In this document: positions 33,501 through 40,226 of the stretch, piece after piece
Layout of the letters: each line of letters begins with the position of its first letter
How positions within the stretch are numbered: position 1 is the stretch's first letter
Origin: an uncultured Flavobacteriales bacterium
Lineage (GTDB): Bacteria > Bacteroidota > Bacteroidia > Flavobacteriales > Crocinitomicaceae
Assembly: GCA_946479285.1 (NCBI GenBank)
Contig: CAMLFH010000033.1
Coordinates: 1 to 40,226 of the forward strand
Reading direction: 5' to 3'
Length of the DNA stretch: 40,226 bases
Made by a program: the position numbers and the translations under genes
Notes under the pieces: model-generated
Told to the model about the DNA's origin: nothing
Databases searched by the model: none
What the model saw: the letters and a program-made list of their open reading frames with translations, nothing else

Positions 33501-36500
33501 GTATAAAATCCGGTGAGCCATTTGATTTTGAAGCTGTAATAATTACAACTAAAAAGAAAGAATTATGGGTTCGGGTAATTGGAAATGCAGAATTCATCAA
33601 TGGCGAATGCTCACGGATTTATGGAAGTTTTCAAAATATCCAGGATTTAAAAGAAGCAGAAATTAAATTGCAATCATTCGCTTCCAACCTGCCGGGAGTT
33701 GCTTTCCAATATCATATGCATCCTGACGGAACGGGAAAAATAACCTATGCAACAAATGGAGCAAAATATATATGGGGGTTTTCTGCAGAAGAAGTTATTC
33801 AAAATATCCAGTTAATCTGGGACTGCATAAAAGCCGGAGGAGATTTTGAAGAAGTTAATGTTAGTGTTGCTAATTCAATTGAAAACAAAACAAAATGGAC
33901 AAGTAAGTTCAGGTACGTTATGCCTTCAGGAGAAATCCGGGTATATTTCGCGAGTGGAACACCTAATTTTTTAGAGGATGGGACCATTGAATTCAACAAT
34001 ATTATTCTTGATATTACACAAGAAGTTAAGAATGAAAACTTAATCATCCAGGCTAGTAATATCGCACGAATAGGGAGTTGGGAAATGGACTTGCTATTCC
34101 AGAATAGAGGTGTAATGTATTGGTCTCCGATTATCAAAGAAATGTTGGGGTTTGATCAGAGCTACACTCCTACTTATTCAAGTAGTTTAGAATTATTTGT
34201 TGGAGAGAACAAAGATCGTATTGAAAACGCAGTAACCGATTTAATTCATAATGGAATTGAGTTCGATGAAGAGCTGCTTTTAAATGCCGCGAATGACGAA
34301 ACAAAATGGGTACGAATTATTGGTAAGGGCGAAATAGCGAATGGCAAGCGCATCAAAGTTTACGGAAGTTTACAGGATATCGATGATCGCAAAAAATCGC
34401 AGATTGAACTTGCCAATAGTGAAAATAAGTTGCGAACCATTTTAGAGGCCGAACCAGAATGTGTGAAATTGTTGGATGAACAGGGTAAAATTCTCATGAT
34501 GAATCCTGCCGGTATAGAAATGATTGAAGCAGACGATGAAACACAGATTCTAAATCAGTCAGTTCAGCAAATTATTTTACCAGAACACAGATCGGCTTTT
34601 TTAAATCTTATAAAAAGTGTTTTCCGAGGAGAATCCGGTAAACTTATTTTTGAAATCAAGGGCTTAAAAGGAACTCACCGATGGATGGAGACTCATGCTG
34701 TTCCTATGACAAATGAAAAAGGTGAGATCACTTCACTTTTGGGTGTGACGAGGGATATTACAGAGCAAATGGAGTCTCAAAAGGAGATCATAGAAAGTGA
34801 AGAGAAAAGACGCTTGATAATGACGGGAGCATTGGATGCCATTATCTGTATTGAGCCTAACCAGGAAATCACCTTCTGGAATCCTCAGGCTGAAGTTCTT
34901 TTTGGTTGGAAAGAGTCGGAGGCGCTTGGACAGTTGCTACCGCAGTTGATCATACCGGAAGCATTCCGTAAATTCCATGAGGAAGGTGTTAAAAATTACT
35001 TGCGAACAGGCAATGAAAAAGTACTGAACAGGTTGTTAGAATTAACTGCAGTGAGGAGCAATGGAGAAGTATTCCCAATTGAGTTAACAGTTATTCCAAT
35101 CAAACAAGGTGAAGCAATGTTCTTTTGTGCCTTCATAAGAGATATTTCACAGCGGAAAAAAGCAGAAGCAGAAAAAAACAGCTTGATCACTACCCTCGAA
35201 AATAGTTTGAATGAAATCTATATTTTCAGTAAGGAAACTCTTCTGTTTAGTTATGTTAATAAAGGAGCACTGAATAACTTAGGATATTCTGAGCAGGAAA
35301 TAAAAAAATTAACACCAATTAATATAAAGTCAGGTTTTACGGAAGAGAGTTTTAGAAAACTGGCTGATCCATTAATATTGAAAGAAAAAGAAAAAATTGT
35401 CTTTTTGGCAAAACATGAACGTAAAGATGGTAGTGTTTACCCCGTAGAAGTGCATTTACAGCTTGTTACAGATCATGGAGAAGTTAGATTCCTGGCTGTG
35501 GTATTAAATATTACTGAGCGTTTGGAAGCAGAACAATATATTTTAAAAGCAAACGAACGATTTGAAAAAGTAACTGAAGCCACAAATGATGCCATCTGGG
35601 ATTGGGATATAGAAAACAACGTATTTTACCGATCTAAAGCCATCGGAAATTTTTTCGGTAAAAGTGTTTTAACTGAAATGAAGGAACAGAACTTTTGGAA
35701 AGATGATTTTCATCCGGAAGACGTTGCCAGAATTAAGGATACCGTACAAGCAGCTATCGCTAATCCGGTAATCAATCGATGGGAATCAGATTACAGGATA
35801 TTTAATGACCAGGGAAAAATAGTTTATGTCATTGACAGAGGTATAATCGTGCGAAATAAGGATGGAAAAGCAATTCGGATGGTTGGCGCAATGACCGATG
35901 TTACTTCACAAAAGCAATTGGAAATCCAGTTAAATGAATTAAACATTTCTCTGCAGGAACGTTCATTTGAACTTGAGCGGTCTAATGAAGAATTAGAACA
36001 GTTTGCATTTATAGCCTCACATGACTTACAGGAACCTTTGAGAATGATATCCAGTTTTATGGATTTACTCAAAAGAAAATACGAAGGTCATCTGGACGAA
36101 AAAGCACTCAAGTACATCTTTTTCGCTACGGATGGCGCTCGCCGGATGAAGCAGATAATTCTGGATATTTTAGATTTCTCAAGAGCAGGAAAATTGAATG
36201 AAGATCTGATACCTATCGACTTAAATCAAGTAGTAGAAGAATATAAAATATTACGCCGGAAAAAAATTAAAGAAAAAAATGTTGTCATTTTGAGTGATCA
36301 ACTACCGGTAGTTACTTCCTTTAGAGCACCAATTGTTCAAACCATGCATTGTCTTATGGATAACGCAATAACATACTCTAAATTAGATGTAAATCCACAA
36401 ATTGAAATTAGAGTTTCTGAAAATGATATTGAATGGATTATTCAGGTAAAAGACAATGGCATCGGAATAGATAATAGCTATTTTGAAAAAATCTTTATTA

Positions 36501-36652
36501 TTTTTCAAAGATTGCACGACAAAGACCAATATAGCGGAACTGGTATTGGGTTATCTATTGCCAAAAAGAATATTGAATCATGCAATGGGAGAATTTGGGT
36601 GGAAAGCTTCTTAAACGAAGGTAGTACATTCTATTTTACGATAAATAAATGA
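30584..36652 (+). CDS. Giant soluble histidine kinase with about 13 PAS domains and one GAF domain
   Basis: This 2022-residue sensor kinase has no obvious membrane segment or signal peptide. I count PAS/PAC units at about 1-118, 128-232, 246-361, 372-487, 495-616, then a GAF domain (622-790), then PAS at about 790-902, 905-1025, 1028-1148, 1155-1270, 1280-1395, 1405-1526, 1530-1648 and 1655-1780. The kinase core has phosphoacceptor H1813 (FIASHDLQEPLR), N1927, DNGIGI (1957-1962) and GTGIGL (1985-1990), as in phytochrome-like Cph1 kinases. The fifth PAS is LOV-like but lacks the photoactive Cys (GKTPRILQGP). The following Rcp1-type regulator, 6 bp downstream, is the likely phosphate acceptor. 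The signals sensed are unknown. Confidence 0.93.
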   Translation: MHPLFSHIILDQTKDLIWVIDKDFQLIYGNTAYFSFMKEAFGIEKKLNEPAFIYTFGKEDVEKWKSNYSRALKGECFELEESHSLPESHEVHYSQTSFLPLLGEKNEVIAVSCQSRDITRIVKLNLATNKLLDTALDVFCSIDEAGNFVHVSAAALMHWGYTSEELSGKPYISFVLEEDIPKTNQIAADIISGKDVNVFSNRYWKKDGGIAYNLWSARWDNASKLMYCVARDGKEKLEQEQKIQQSEQRFKALVQEGADLIGILDIDGNYTYVSATSTSILGIKPEEFIGRNAFEFIHHDDVERVLECLQRMTTEKIVSVEPFRFKNKQNEWRWVETILTNMLDNPAVSGIVANSRDITEKIVTEEKNKLVRQQFESLVENSMDCIVIISPEGKTTYVSGSIRKILGYSPEEVMDINIWNLCHPDDIAPSEVILAQCFASPGVPIPGHISRIKHKNGTWRWIEPVVTNLLHDPAVRGFVDNFRDITDKVEEQKRLKLLESVTTNAKDAILITEIEPLDEPGPRIIYANEAFTKMTGYTADEVIGKTPRILQGPNSNKEELAKLGRALRNSESFEITTINYKKNGEEFWINFNVTPVADGSGLFTHFISIQHDVTEMKMKELEKDLLHQISDIFHKCVDNELKECLTNLCQCIAEFGDFDFAEMWLPAIDSEKINRVSQYAANKSGKDFYKESKKFDTCKLGEGMPGYVWKKKATEIWTLDDEKWHLSNTRKAAEKAHIETLVGIPLKHKDEVIGVLVVGTKKNKSTLALYIEMFKKLKLSIGAELSRKKVEIELAQIFNSTPDMICVAGFDGYLKRINTAGLNLMGYSFEEMCSQPIVSFIHKEDRKLTQKTQKGLYAGGNIRNFENRYITKQGEIVWLNWTATSDLEQHIVYAVAKNITEEKKLRELNKATRSIAKIGSWELELLNNQVYWSDELHQMHNTDPDTFVPEVTTAITFYRKDFRDLVAAKFEKCIKSGEPFDFEAVIITTKKKELWVRVIGNAEFINGECSRIYGSFQNIQDLKEAEIKLQSFASNLPGVAFQYHMHPDGTGKITYATNGAKYIWGFSAEEVIQNIQLIWDCIKAGGDFEEVNVSVANSIENKTKWTSKFRYVMPSGEIRVYFASGTPNFLEDGTIEFNNIILDITQEVKNENLIIQASNIARIGSWEMDLLFQNRGVMYWSPIIKEMLGFDQSYTPTYSSSLELFVGENKDRIENAVTDLIHNGIEFDEELLLNAANDETKWVRIIGKGEIANGKRIKVYGSLQDIDDRKKSQIELANSENKLRTILEAEPECVKLLDEQGKILMMNPAGIEMIEADDETQILNQSVQQIILPEHRSAFLNLIKSVFRGESGKLIFEIKGLKGTHRWMETHAVPMTNEKGEITSLLGVTRDITEQMESQKEIIESEEKRRLIMTGALDAIICIEPNQEITFWNPQAEVLFGWKESEALGQLLPQLIIPEAFRKFHEEGVKNYLRTGNEKVLNRLLELTAVRSNGEVFPIELTVIPIKQGEAMFFCAFIRDISQRKKAEAEKNSLITTLENSLNEIYIFSKETLLFSYVNKGALNNLGYSEQEIKKLTPINIKSGFTEESFRKLADPLILKEKEKIVFLAKHERKDGSVYPVEVHLQLVTDHGEVRFLAVVLNITERLEAEQYILKANERFEKVTEATNDAIWDWDIENNVFYRSKAIGNFFGKSVLTEMKEQNFWKDDFHPEDVARIKDTVQAAIANPVINRWESDYRIFNDQGKIVYVIDRGIIVRNKDGKAIRMVGAMTDVTSQKQLEIQLNELNISLQERSFELERSNEELEQFAFIASHDLQEPLRMISSFMDLLKRKYEGHLDEKALKYIFFATDGARRMKQIILDILDFSRAGKLNEDLIPIDLNQVVEEYKILRRKKIKEKNVVILSDQLPVVTSFRAPIVQTMHCLMDNAITYSKLDVNPQIEIRVSENDIEWIIQVKDNGIGIDNSYFEKIFIIFQRLHDKDQYSGTGIGLSIAKKNIESCNGRIWVESFLNEGSTFYFTINK

Positions 36653-36658
36653 TAGGTT

Positions 36659-37084
36659 ATGAAATTAGTACATGTATTACTGGTTGAAGACAATGAGGGA
36701 GATATCGTCTTAACGCTCGAAGCTTTTGAAGAGAGCAAAATTAGAACGAACATCAGCGTCGTAAAGAATGGAAAAGACGCTTTGGATTTCCTTAATTTTA
36801 AGGGGATGTACAAGGGTGTAGAACGACCGGACCTGATTCTGCTTGATTTGAATATTCCGATTATAAGTGGAATGGAAGTTTTAAAAGAGATCAAAGAAGA
36901 TGTGCAGCTTAAGACAATTCCGGTTATTGTTCTTACCACTTCTTCAAACCCCAAGGAGATCAAATCAGCATATGAACTACATACGAATAGTTTTGTAACC
37001 AAACCATTGGATATGGGTGAATTTCTTAAAGCGATCACTTCCATCGAAGAATTCTGGCTCCAGATTTGTAAACTTTCAGACTAG
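36659..37084 (+). CDS. Single-domain response regulator, Rcp1 type
   Basis: The 141-residue protein is one receiver domain without an output domain. Acidic D11, phosphorylatable D63 (LILLDLNIP), T93/T94 and K115 (FVTKPLD) are all in place, and the insert after helix 2 (FLNFKGMYKGVERPD) is characteristic of cyanobacterial Rcp1-like regulators that accept phosphate from phytochrome-type kinases. It starts 6 bp after the giant kinase and ends 7 bp before the next kinase, so the three genes are one operon. It may act as a phosphate shuttle or sink. Confidence 0.93.
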   Translation: MKLVHVLLVEDNEGDIVLTLEAFEESKIRTNISVVKNGKDALDFLNFKGMYKGVERPDLILLDLNIPIISGMEVLKEIKEDVQLKTIPVIVLTTSSNPKEIKSAYELHTNSFVTKPLDMGEFLKAITSIEEFWLQICKLSD

Positions 37085-37091
37085 GTGTATA

Positions 37092-38507
37092 ATGAATAAA
37101 CGAATTAGCTCATCCATTCCGTTAAACATACTGGTAATTGAAGATAACCCGGGCGATTTCCTCCTTTTGGAGGAATATATTGAAGAAATGCTCGTCAATT
37201 CAACCATAACGCAAGCGCGCAGTTATTTGGATGCATGTACAATATTATCTGATCAAAAGTCGGTATTCGATTTAATTCTGTTAGATCTTACGCTTCCCGA
37301 CAATCAGGGTCTGATCCTTGTTTCAGATGTTTTAGGTCTTGCTAATGAGTCACCTGTAATTATTCTGACAGGTTATGAAAACTTAGATTTTAGTATCTCG
37401 TCACTTGCTCTAGGCATATCAGAATACCTTTTGAAAGATGAAATCACCGCTTACTCGTTGCAGAAAAGTATTTTATTCAGTATTGAGAGAGAAAAACACC
37501 TGAGAAACATTAAAGAATCAGAAAAAAGATACAGTGAATTGTTTCATCTAAGCCCAATTCCAATGTGGGTTTATGAAACGTCAAGTCTTCAAATAGTGAA
37601 CGTTAATCCTGCAGCAATTAAAAAATACGGATACTCAGAAACGGAATTTCTGAATATGTCTGTTTTAAGACTGCTTTCAAACGAAGAGAAACAGAGAATA
37701 CACGACCTCAGTAATCCACAATTCAATGATTCCAATAAAAGGATGGAACACAAATTGAAAGATGGAAAAGTAATCCAGGTACAAATGGAACAAAATCATT
37801 TGACATTAAATAATCGTGCATGCTGCATTATGTTGTCAAATGACATCACAGAACTTATTGAGACTCAGGATTCATTGCGCACTGCATATAGGAATATCAT
37901 CGAAATCGAAGAAAAAGAAAAAGAAAAATTCGCAGCAGAATTGCATGATGGTATTCAACAGAACCTAGTTGCTGCAAAATTAATTTTTTCATTCTTGACA
38001 GAACAATCCACCATTTTAGCTCAGGAACCCAGAGCCGTCTTCATGAATCAATCCTTAGAAACTGCTTTAGATGAATGTTATCAAATAATCAGAGATATCA
38101 GACCTAAGAGAATAATTGAAAACGGATTTTATGCTGAAATAGAAGGTTTAATTCAGAAAGTAAAAGCTACAGGAACAATGGAAGTTCTGCTTACAAAAGA
38201 TGCAGAAATGGATCAGCTTTTTGAATACTTCGATTTGATGCATATTTATCGAATTACTCAGGAACTTTTTAATAATGCATTGAAATATGCAGCTGCAAAT
38301 AAATTTGAGCTGAGTTTTTCAATTCAGGCTAATCAACTTCAATTGACATTTACAGATGATGGAAATGGTATCTCGAAAGCAATTCTTAATTCAAAAAGCA
38401 GCTTTATTAGTATAAAAAGAAGAGTTCAGATTTTAAACGCCTCAATGGTCATCAAAAGTGAACCAAATAAGGGTTCAAGTTTTCATCTATGTATTCCTTT
38501 AAAATAA
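37092..38507 (+). CDS. REC-PAS-HisKA_3 sensor histidine kinase
   Basis: From ATG 37092 the protein has 471 residues. An N-terminal receiver (about 11-133) has E17-D18 and D65 (ILLDLTLPD), T93 and a late Lys at 115. A PAS domain (about 143-256) and a coiled-coil-like segment (about 258-282) follow. The HisKA_3 motif is FAAELHDGIQQNL with H285, and the ATPase has N395 (ELFNNALKYA) and DDGNGI (422-427). The usual G-rich lid motif (GxGLxxM) reads SFISIKRRVQIL, so ATP binding may be altered. HisKA_3 kinases usually phosphorylate NarL-type regulators, here the one at 29836; its own receiver could take phosphate from the giant kinase. An earlier GTG-type start inside the previous gene is rejected. 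Confidence 0.9.
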   Translation: MNKRISSSIPLNILVIEDNPGDFLLLEEYIEEMLVNSTITQARSYLDACTILSDQKSVFDLILLDLTLPDNQGLILVSDVLGLANESPVIILTGYENLDFSISSLALGISEYLLKDEITAYSLQKSILFSIEREKHLRNIKESEKRYSELFHLSPIPMWVYETSSLQIVNVNPAAIKKYGYSETEFLNMSVLRLLSNEEKQRIHDLSNPQFNDSNKRMEHKLKDGKVIQVQMEQNHLTLNNRACCIMLSNDITELIETQDSLRTAYRNIIEIEEKEKEKFAAELHDGIQQNLVAAKLIFSFLTEQSTILAQEPRAVFMNQSLETALDECYQIIRDIRPKRIIENGFYAEIEGLIQKVKATGTMEVLLTKDAEMDQLFEYFDLMHIYRITQELFNNALKYAAANKFELSFSIQANQLQLTFTDDGNGISKAILNSKSSFISIKRRVQILNASMVIKSEPNKGSSFHLCIPLK

Positions 38508-39021
38508 AATGATTCGCTGCAGAATGAGGCAATGTAAACACCTTTTGATGACTTTCTTGGTGTGATACCCCGACTTTTTATAGCCACAGAATATTCATTT
38601 ACGTAAACCTGGCCAACGAAACATGCTTCTTTATTTGTTTTAGAAAGCCAACCTTCTTTCTGTTCCCTCTTGCGTCAATAAAATTCACCTTTTGGTGAAT
38701 TCAGGTTCATGTTTTGATCAGATTACCCAGTGAGCATTATACGTCTTCCTGAAAAATGAAGAAATACTTCAGTTTTTCAAGCCATTGGGCGAATAGTGAC
38801 AAAAAAATCCGTAGCCACTACGTCATTACTTTCTGACTAACATTTTATTGCATCTATTCCTAAAAGTTAAACTTCCTCTTTTGAAGCATTCAAGATCCAT
38901 TTTAGAATCCGGCTTCAAATTTATGTGGGTAATTTATTAAACCAGAAGTCTAGCTTTTCCCTAACAAACAACCCCTAAAGTTCCTAAAGCCATTTTAGTA
39001 AGATCATAAATCTAAATGAAA
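38508..39021. other. Intergenic region without a gene, several small palindromes
   Basis: I see no protein-coding frame. It holds a 10-bp palindrome TTTACGTAAA (38598-38607), a hairpin AATTCACC-TTTT-GGTGAATT (38682-38701, T-rich surroundings but no terminator tail) and CGTAG-CCA-CTACG (38810-38822). The region is AT-rich and separates the signalling operon from the T9SS/collagen genes. No terminator with a T-tract is found after the kinase gene. Confidence 0.6.
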
Positions 39022-39040
39022 TAGGTATTTCTACTTAGAA
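39022..39040 (+). promoter_or_regulatory. Candidate regulator-binding site, TAGGTA-TTTC-TACTTA motif
   Basis: The 19-bp block TAGGTATTTCTACTTAGAA matches the site at 27506-27524 at 16 of 19 positions, again with two TA-rich hexamers 10 bp apart. A perfect TAnnTTTG box follows 70 bp later and the ATG of a T9SS protein 74 bp after that. Confidence 0.5.
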
Positions 39041-39110
39041 TGAAATAGAGTATAACCCTGAATCTTTAATATTCTAAGGGTAATCATTAACAATTTCATT
39101 AGAGCGATCA

Positions 39111-39118
39111 TAGATTTG
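39111..39118 (+). promoter_or_regulatory. Bacteroidota -7 box TAGATTTG
   Basis: An exact TAnnTTTG match 74 bp before the small T9SS protein gene and 70 bp after the motif at 39022-39040. Confidence 0.55.
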
Positions 39119-39192
39119 AAGACATCAAAGGCAATCAATAGAAACAAACGGGAAAGATGCCGATGAATTTAATTTAACTAATTATCGAAACT

Positions 39193-39678
39193 ATGAAACA
39201 CAAAATGAAACTTGTTAGTACAGCTTCACTTTGCATGTCACTCTTGGGTGTCAATGCTCAAGAAGCGATACTAACGTCAGGCCAGGAAGCCTCGGGAACG
39301 GGTGGCTTTTCTAGTTCCAGTATGGGGCAAGTATTCTATACAACAAATAGTGGGAATTCAGGGACTGTTGCGCAAGGTGTTCAACAAGCTTTTGAAATCT
39401 CAGTCACCTCAGGAATTGACGAAATAGGAATCAATTTAAAATGTGCAGCTTACCCTAATCCGACAATTAATAATATCACGTTGACGATAGAAAACAATGC
39501 CAACAGTAACTTATCCTATGAGCTTTTTGATTTCCAGGGTAAAAAGATTGGTTCTAATCAAGTTACTTCAGAAAAAACGGTCATTGCCATGTCTGAACTC
39601 CCAAATGCAATTTACTTTTTGAAAGTATCTCAAAGCAATTCAGTAATCAAAACATTCAAAATTATTAAAAATCAATAA
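39193..39678 (+). CDS. Small secreted T9SS type A sorting-domain protein
   Basis: The 161-residue protein has a signal peptide (about 1-22, ending LGVNAQ), a short mature N-terminal region with a GFSSSSMGQVFYTTNSGNSG stretch and VAQGVQQAFEIS, then a T9SS sorting domain from about 85 (CAAYPNPTINNITLTI to KTFKIIKNQ). The pre-CTD region is only about 60 residues, so the protein is mostly a secretion signal. Such short proteins often sit just upstream of collagen-like secreted genes in this phylum, as here (12 bp gap). The promoter carries the regulator motif. Confidence 0.88.
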   Translation: MKHKMKLVSTASLCMSLLGVNAQEAILTSGQEASGTGGFSSSSMGQVFYTTNSGNSGTVAQGVQQAFEISVTSGIDEIGINLKCAAYPNPTINNITLTIENNANSNLSYELFDFQGKKIGSNQVTSEKTVIAMSELPNAIYFLKVSQSNSVIKTFKIIKNQ

Positions 39679-39690
39679 AACCTAAATGCT

Positions 39691-40226
39691 ATGAAGAAAA
39701 TCTACATACTAGTATCCAGCTTTATGCTCGCAATGGGAGCATATTCGCAGGCTCCGGAAAAGATGAGTTACCAGGCAGTAATAAGGGACGCTAATCAAAA
39801 TTTAATTGTTAACCAACCTGTAGGAATGCGAATAACCATTCTCGAAGGATCATCTCCGGGAACAATTATTTATCAGGAAAGTCAAACACCTACAACCAAT
39901 AATAACGGATTAACGTCTTTAGAAATTGGTGCAGGGCTTGTTGTTTCGGGTGATTGGTCAACTATTGATTGGTCAAATGGTATCTATTTTATACAAACTG
40001 AAACGGACCCTACTGGTGGAACAAATTACACCATCTCAGGAACCTCTCAAATGTTAAGTGTTCCATATGCCCTATATGCAAAAAATTCTGGAAGTTCTAC
40101 TCCTGGGCCTCAGGGACCAGCAGGTTTGAACGGAGCAACCGGACCAATGGGACCACAGGGACCAGCAGGTTTGAATGGAGCTAATGGAAATAATGGACTT
40201 GACGGTGCAACCGGACCAATGGGACC
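39691..40226 (+). CDS. Secreted collagen-like protein (partial, cut by window end)
   Basis: Translation from ATG 39691 gives 178 codons open to the window edge. A signal peptide (MKKIYILVSSFMLAMGAYSQ) is followed by the Bacteroidota-type N-terminal domain beginning APEKMSYQAVIRD and ending SVPYALYAKNS, then Gly-X-Y collagen-like repeats from about residue 138 (GPQGPAGLNGATGPMGPQGP). The DNA there is an imperfect tandem repeat with GGACCAGCAGGTTTGAA and GCAACCGGACCAATGGGACC units. The length and C-terminus are unknown. Such proteins probably form surface fibres or adhesive structures. It is in an operon-like arrangement with the small T9SS protein. Confidence 0.88.
   Translation, partial: MKKIYILVSSFMLAMGAYSQAPEKMSYQAVIRDANQNLIVNQPVGMRITILEGSSPGTIIYQESQTPTTNNNGLTSLEIGAGLVVSGDWSTIDWSNGIYFIQTETDPTGGTNYTISGTSQMLSVPYALYAKNSGSSTPGPQGPAGLNGATGPMGPQGPAGLNGANGNNGLDGATGPMG

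Noticed and set aside
30584..36652. Blue-light photoreceptor kinase
   Set aside because: The LOV-like unit lacks the photoactive cysteine and the GAF domain shows no clear bilin-binding cysteine context.

Overview
The window most resembles a chromosome segment of a Bacteroidota (Flavobacteriia) bacterium, with Crocinitomicaceae / Fluviicola-like as my best guess. The grounds are C-terminal type IX secretion (T9SS) sorting domains on several exported proteins, a PorZ-like gene overlapping recO, a DUF4271 gene next to hemD, a Bacteroidota-type lysyl-tRNA synthetase with a C-terminal extension, and repeated upstream boxes matching the Bacteroidota -7 consensus TAnnTTTG. The genus is inference; no rRNA or marker search could be run.

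Positions 1 to about 27,050 are mostly housekeeping and envelope genes. In order: DUF4271 membrane protein and hemD; a class A penicillin-binding protein; scoA and scoB (3-oxoacid CoA-transferase) split by a GT-C-type membrane glycosyltransferase candidate; a GT2 polyprenyl-phosphate glycosyltransferase candidate; a minus-strand acyltransferase and small acidic protein; a LysE-family exporter; a large exported YwqK/MORN-repeat protein; YraN; an RluB-type pseudouridine synthase; an outer-membrane protein; lysS; a diheme cytochrome lipoprotein; a VCBS/UnbV T9SS protein; a second beta-barrel protein; a small membrane protein; an ABC-F ATPase; recO and porZ. The gaps are rich in repeats: two short tandem arrays, a CTTCGACTCCGCTCA inverted-repeat family, a GTAGGGACGC palindrome family, and two copies in opposite orientation of an equal-length 137-bp structured element.

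From about 27,050 to the end the sequence looks more AT-rich and accessory. An exported subtilase-like T9SS protein is followed by a run of nine in-frame stop codons, small hairpins and a strong terminator. Next comes a decayed response-regulator receiver on the minus strand, then a four-gene signalling cassette: NarL-type regulator, 2022-residue soluble kinase with about 13 PAS domains and a GAF domain, Rcp1-type single-domain regulator, and a REC-PAS-HisKA_3 kinase. A small T9SS protein and a collagen-like secreted protein cut by the window edge follow.

The most interesting joint signal is a 19-bp motif (16 of 19 identical; two TA-rich hexamers one helical turn apart) that occurs upstream of the subtilase and upstream of the small T9SS protein, with nearly the same distance to a -7-like box and to the ATG in both cases. 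I propose that the signalling cassette controls these two flanking secretion genes through this site. That regulatory link is an inference.
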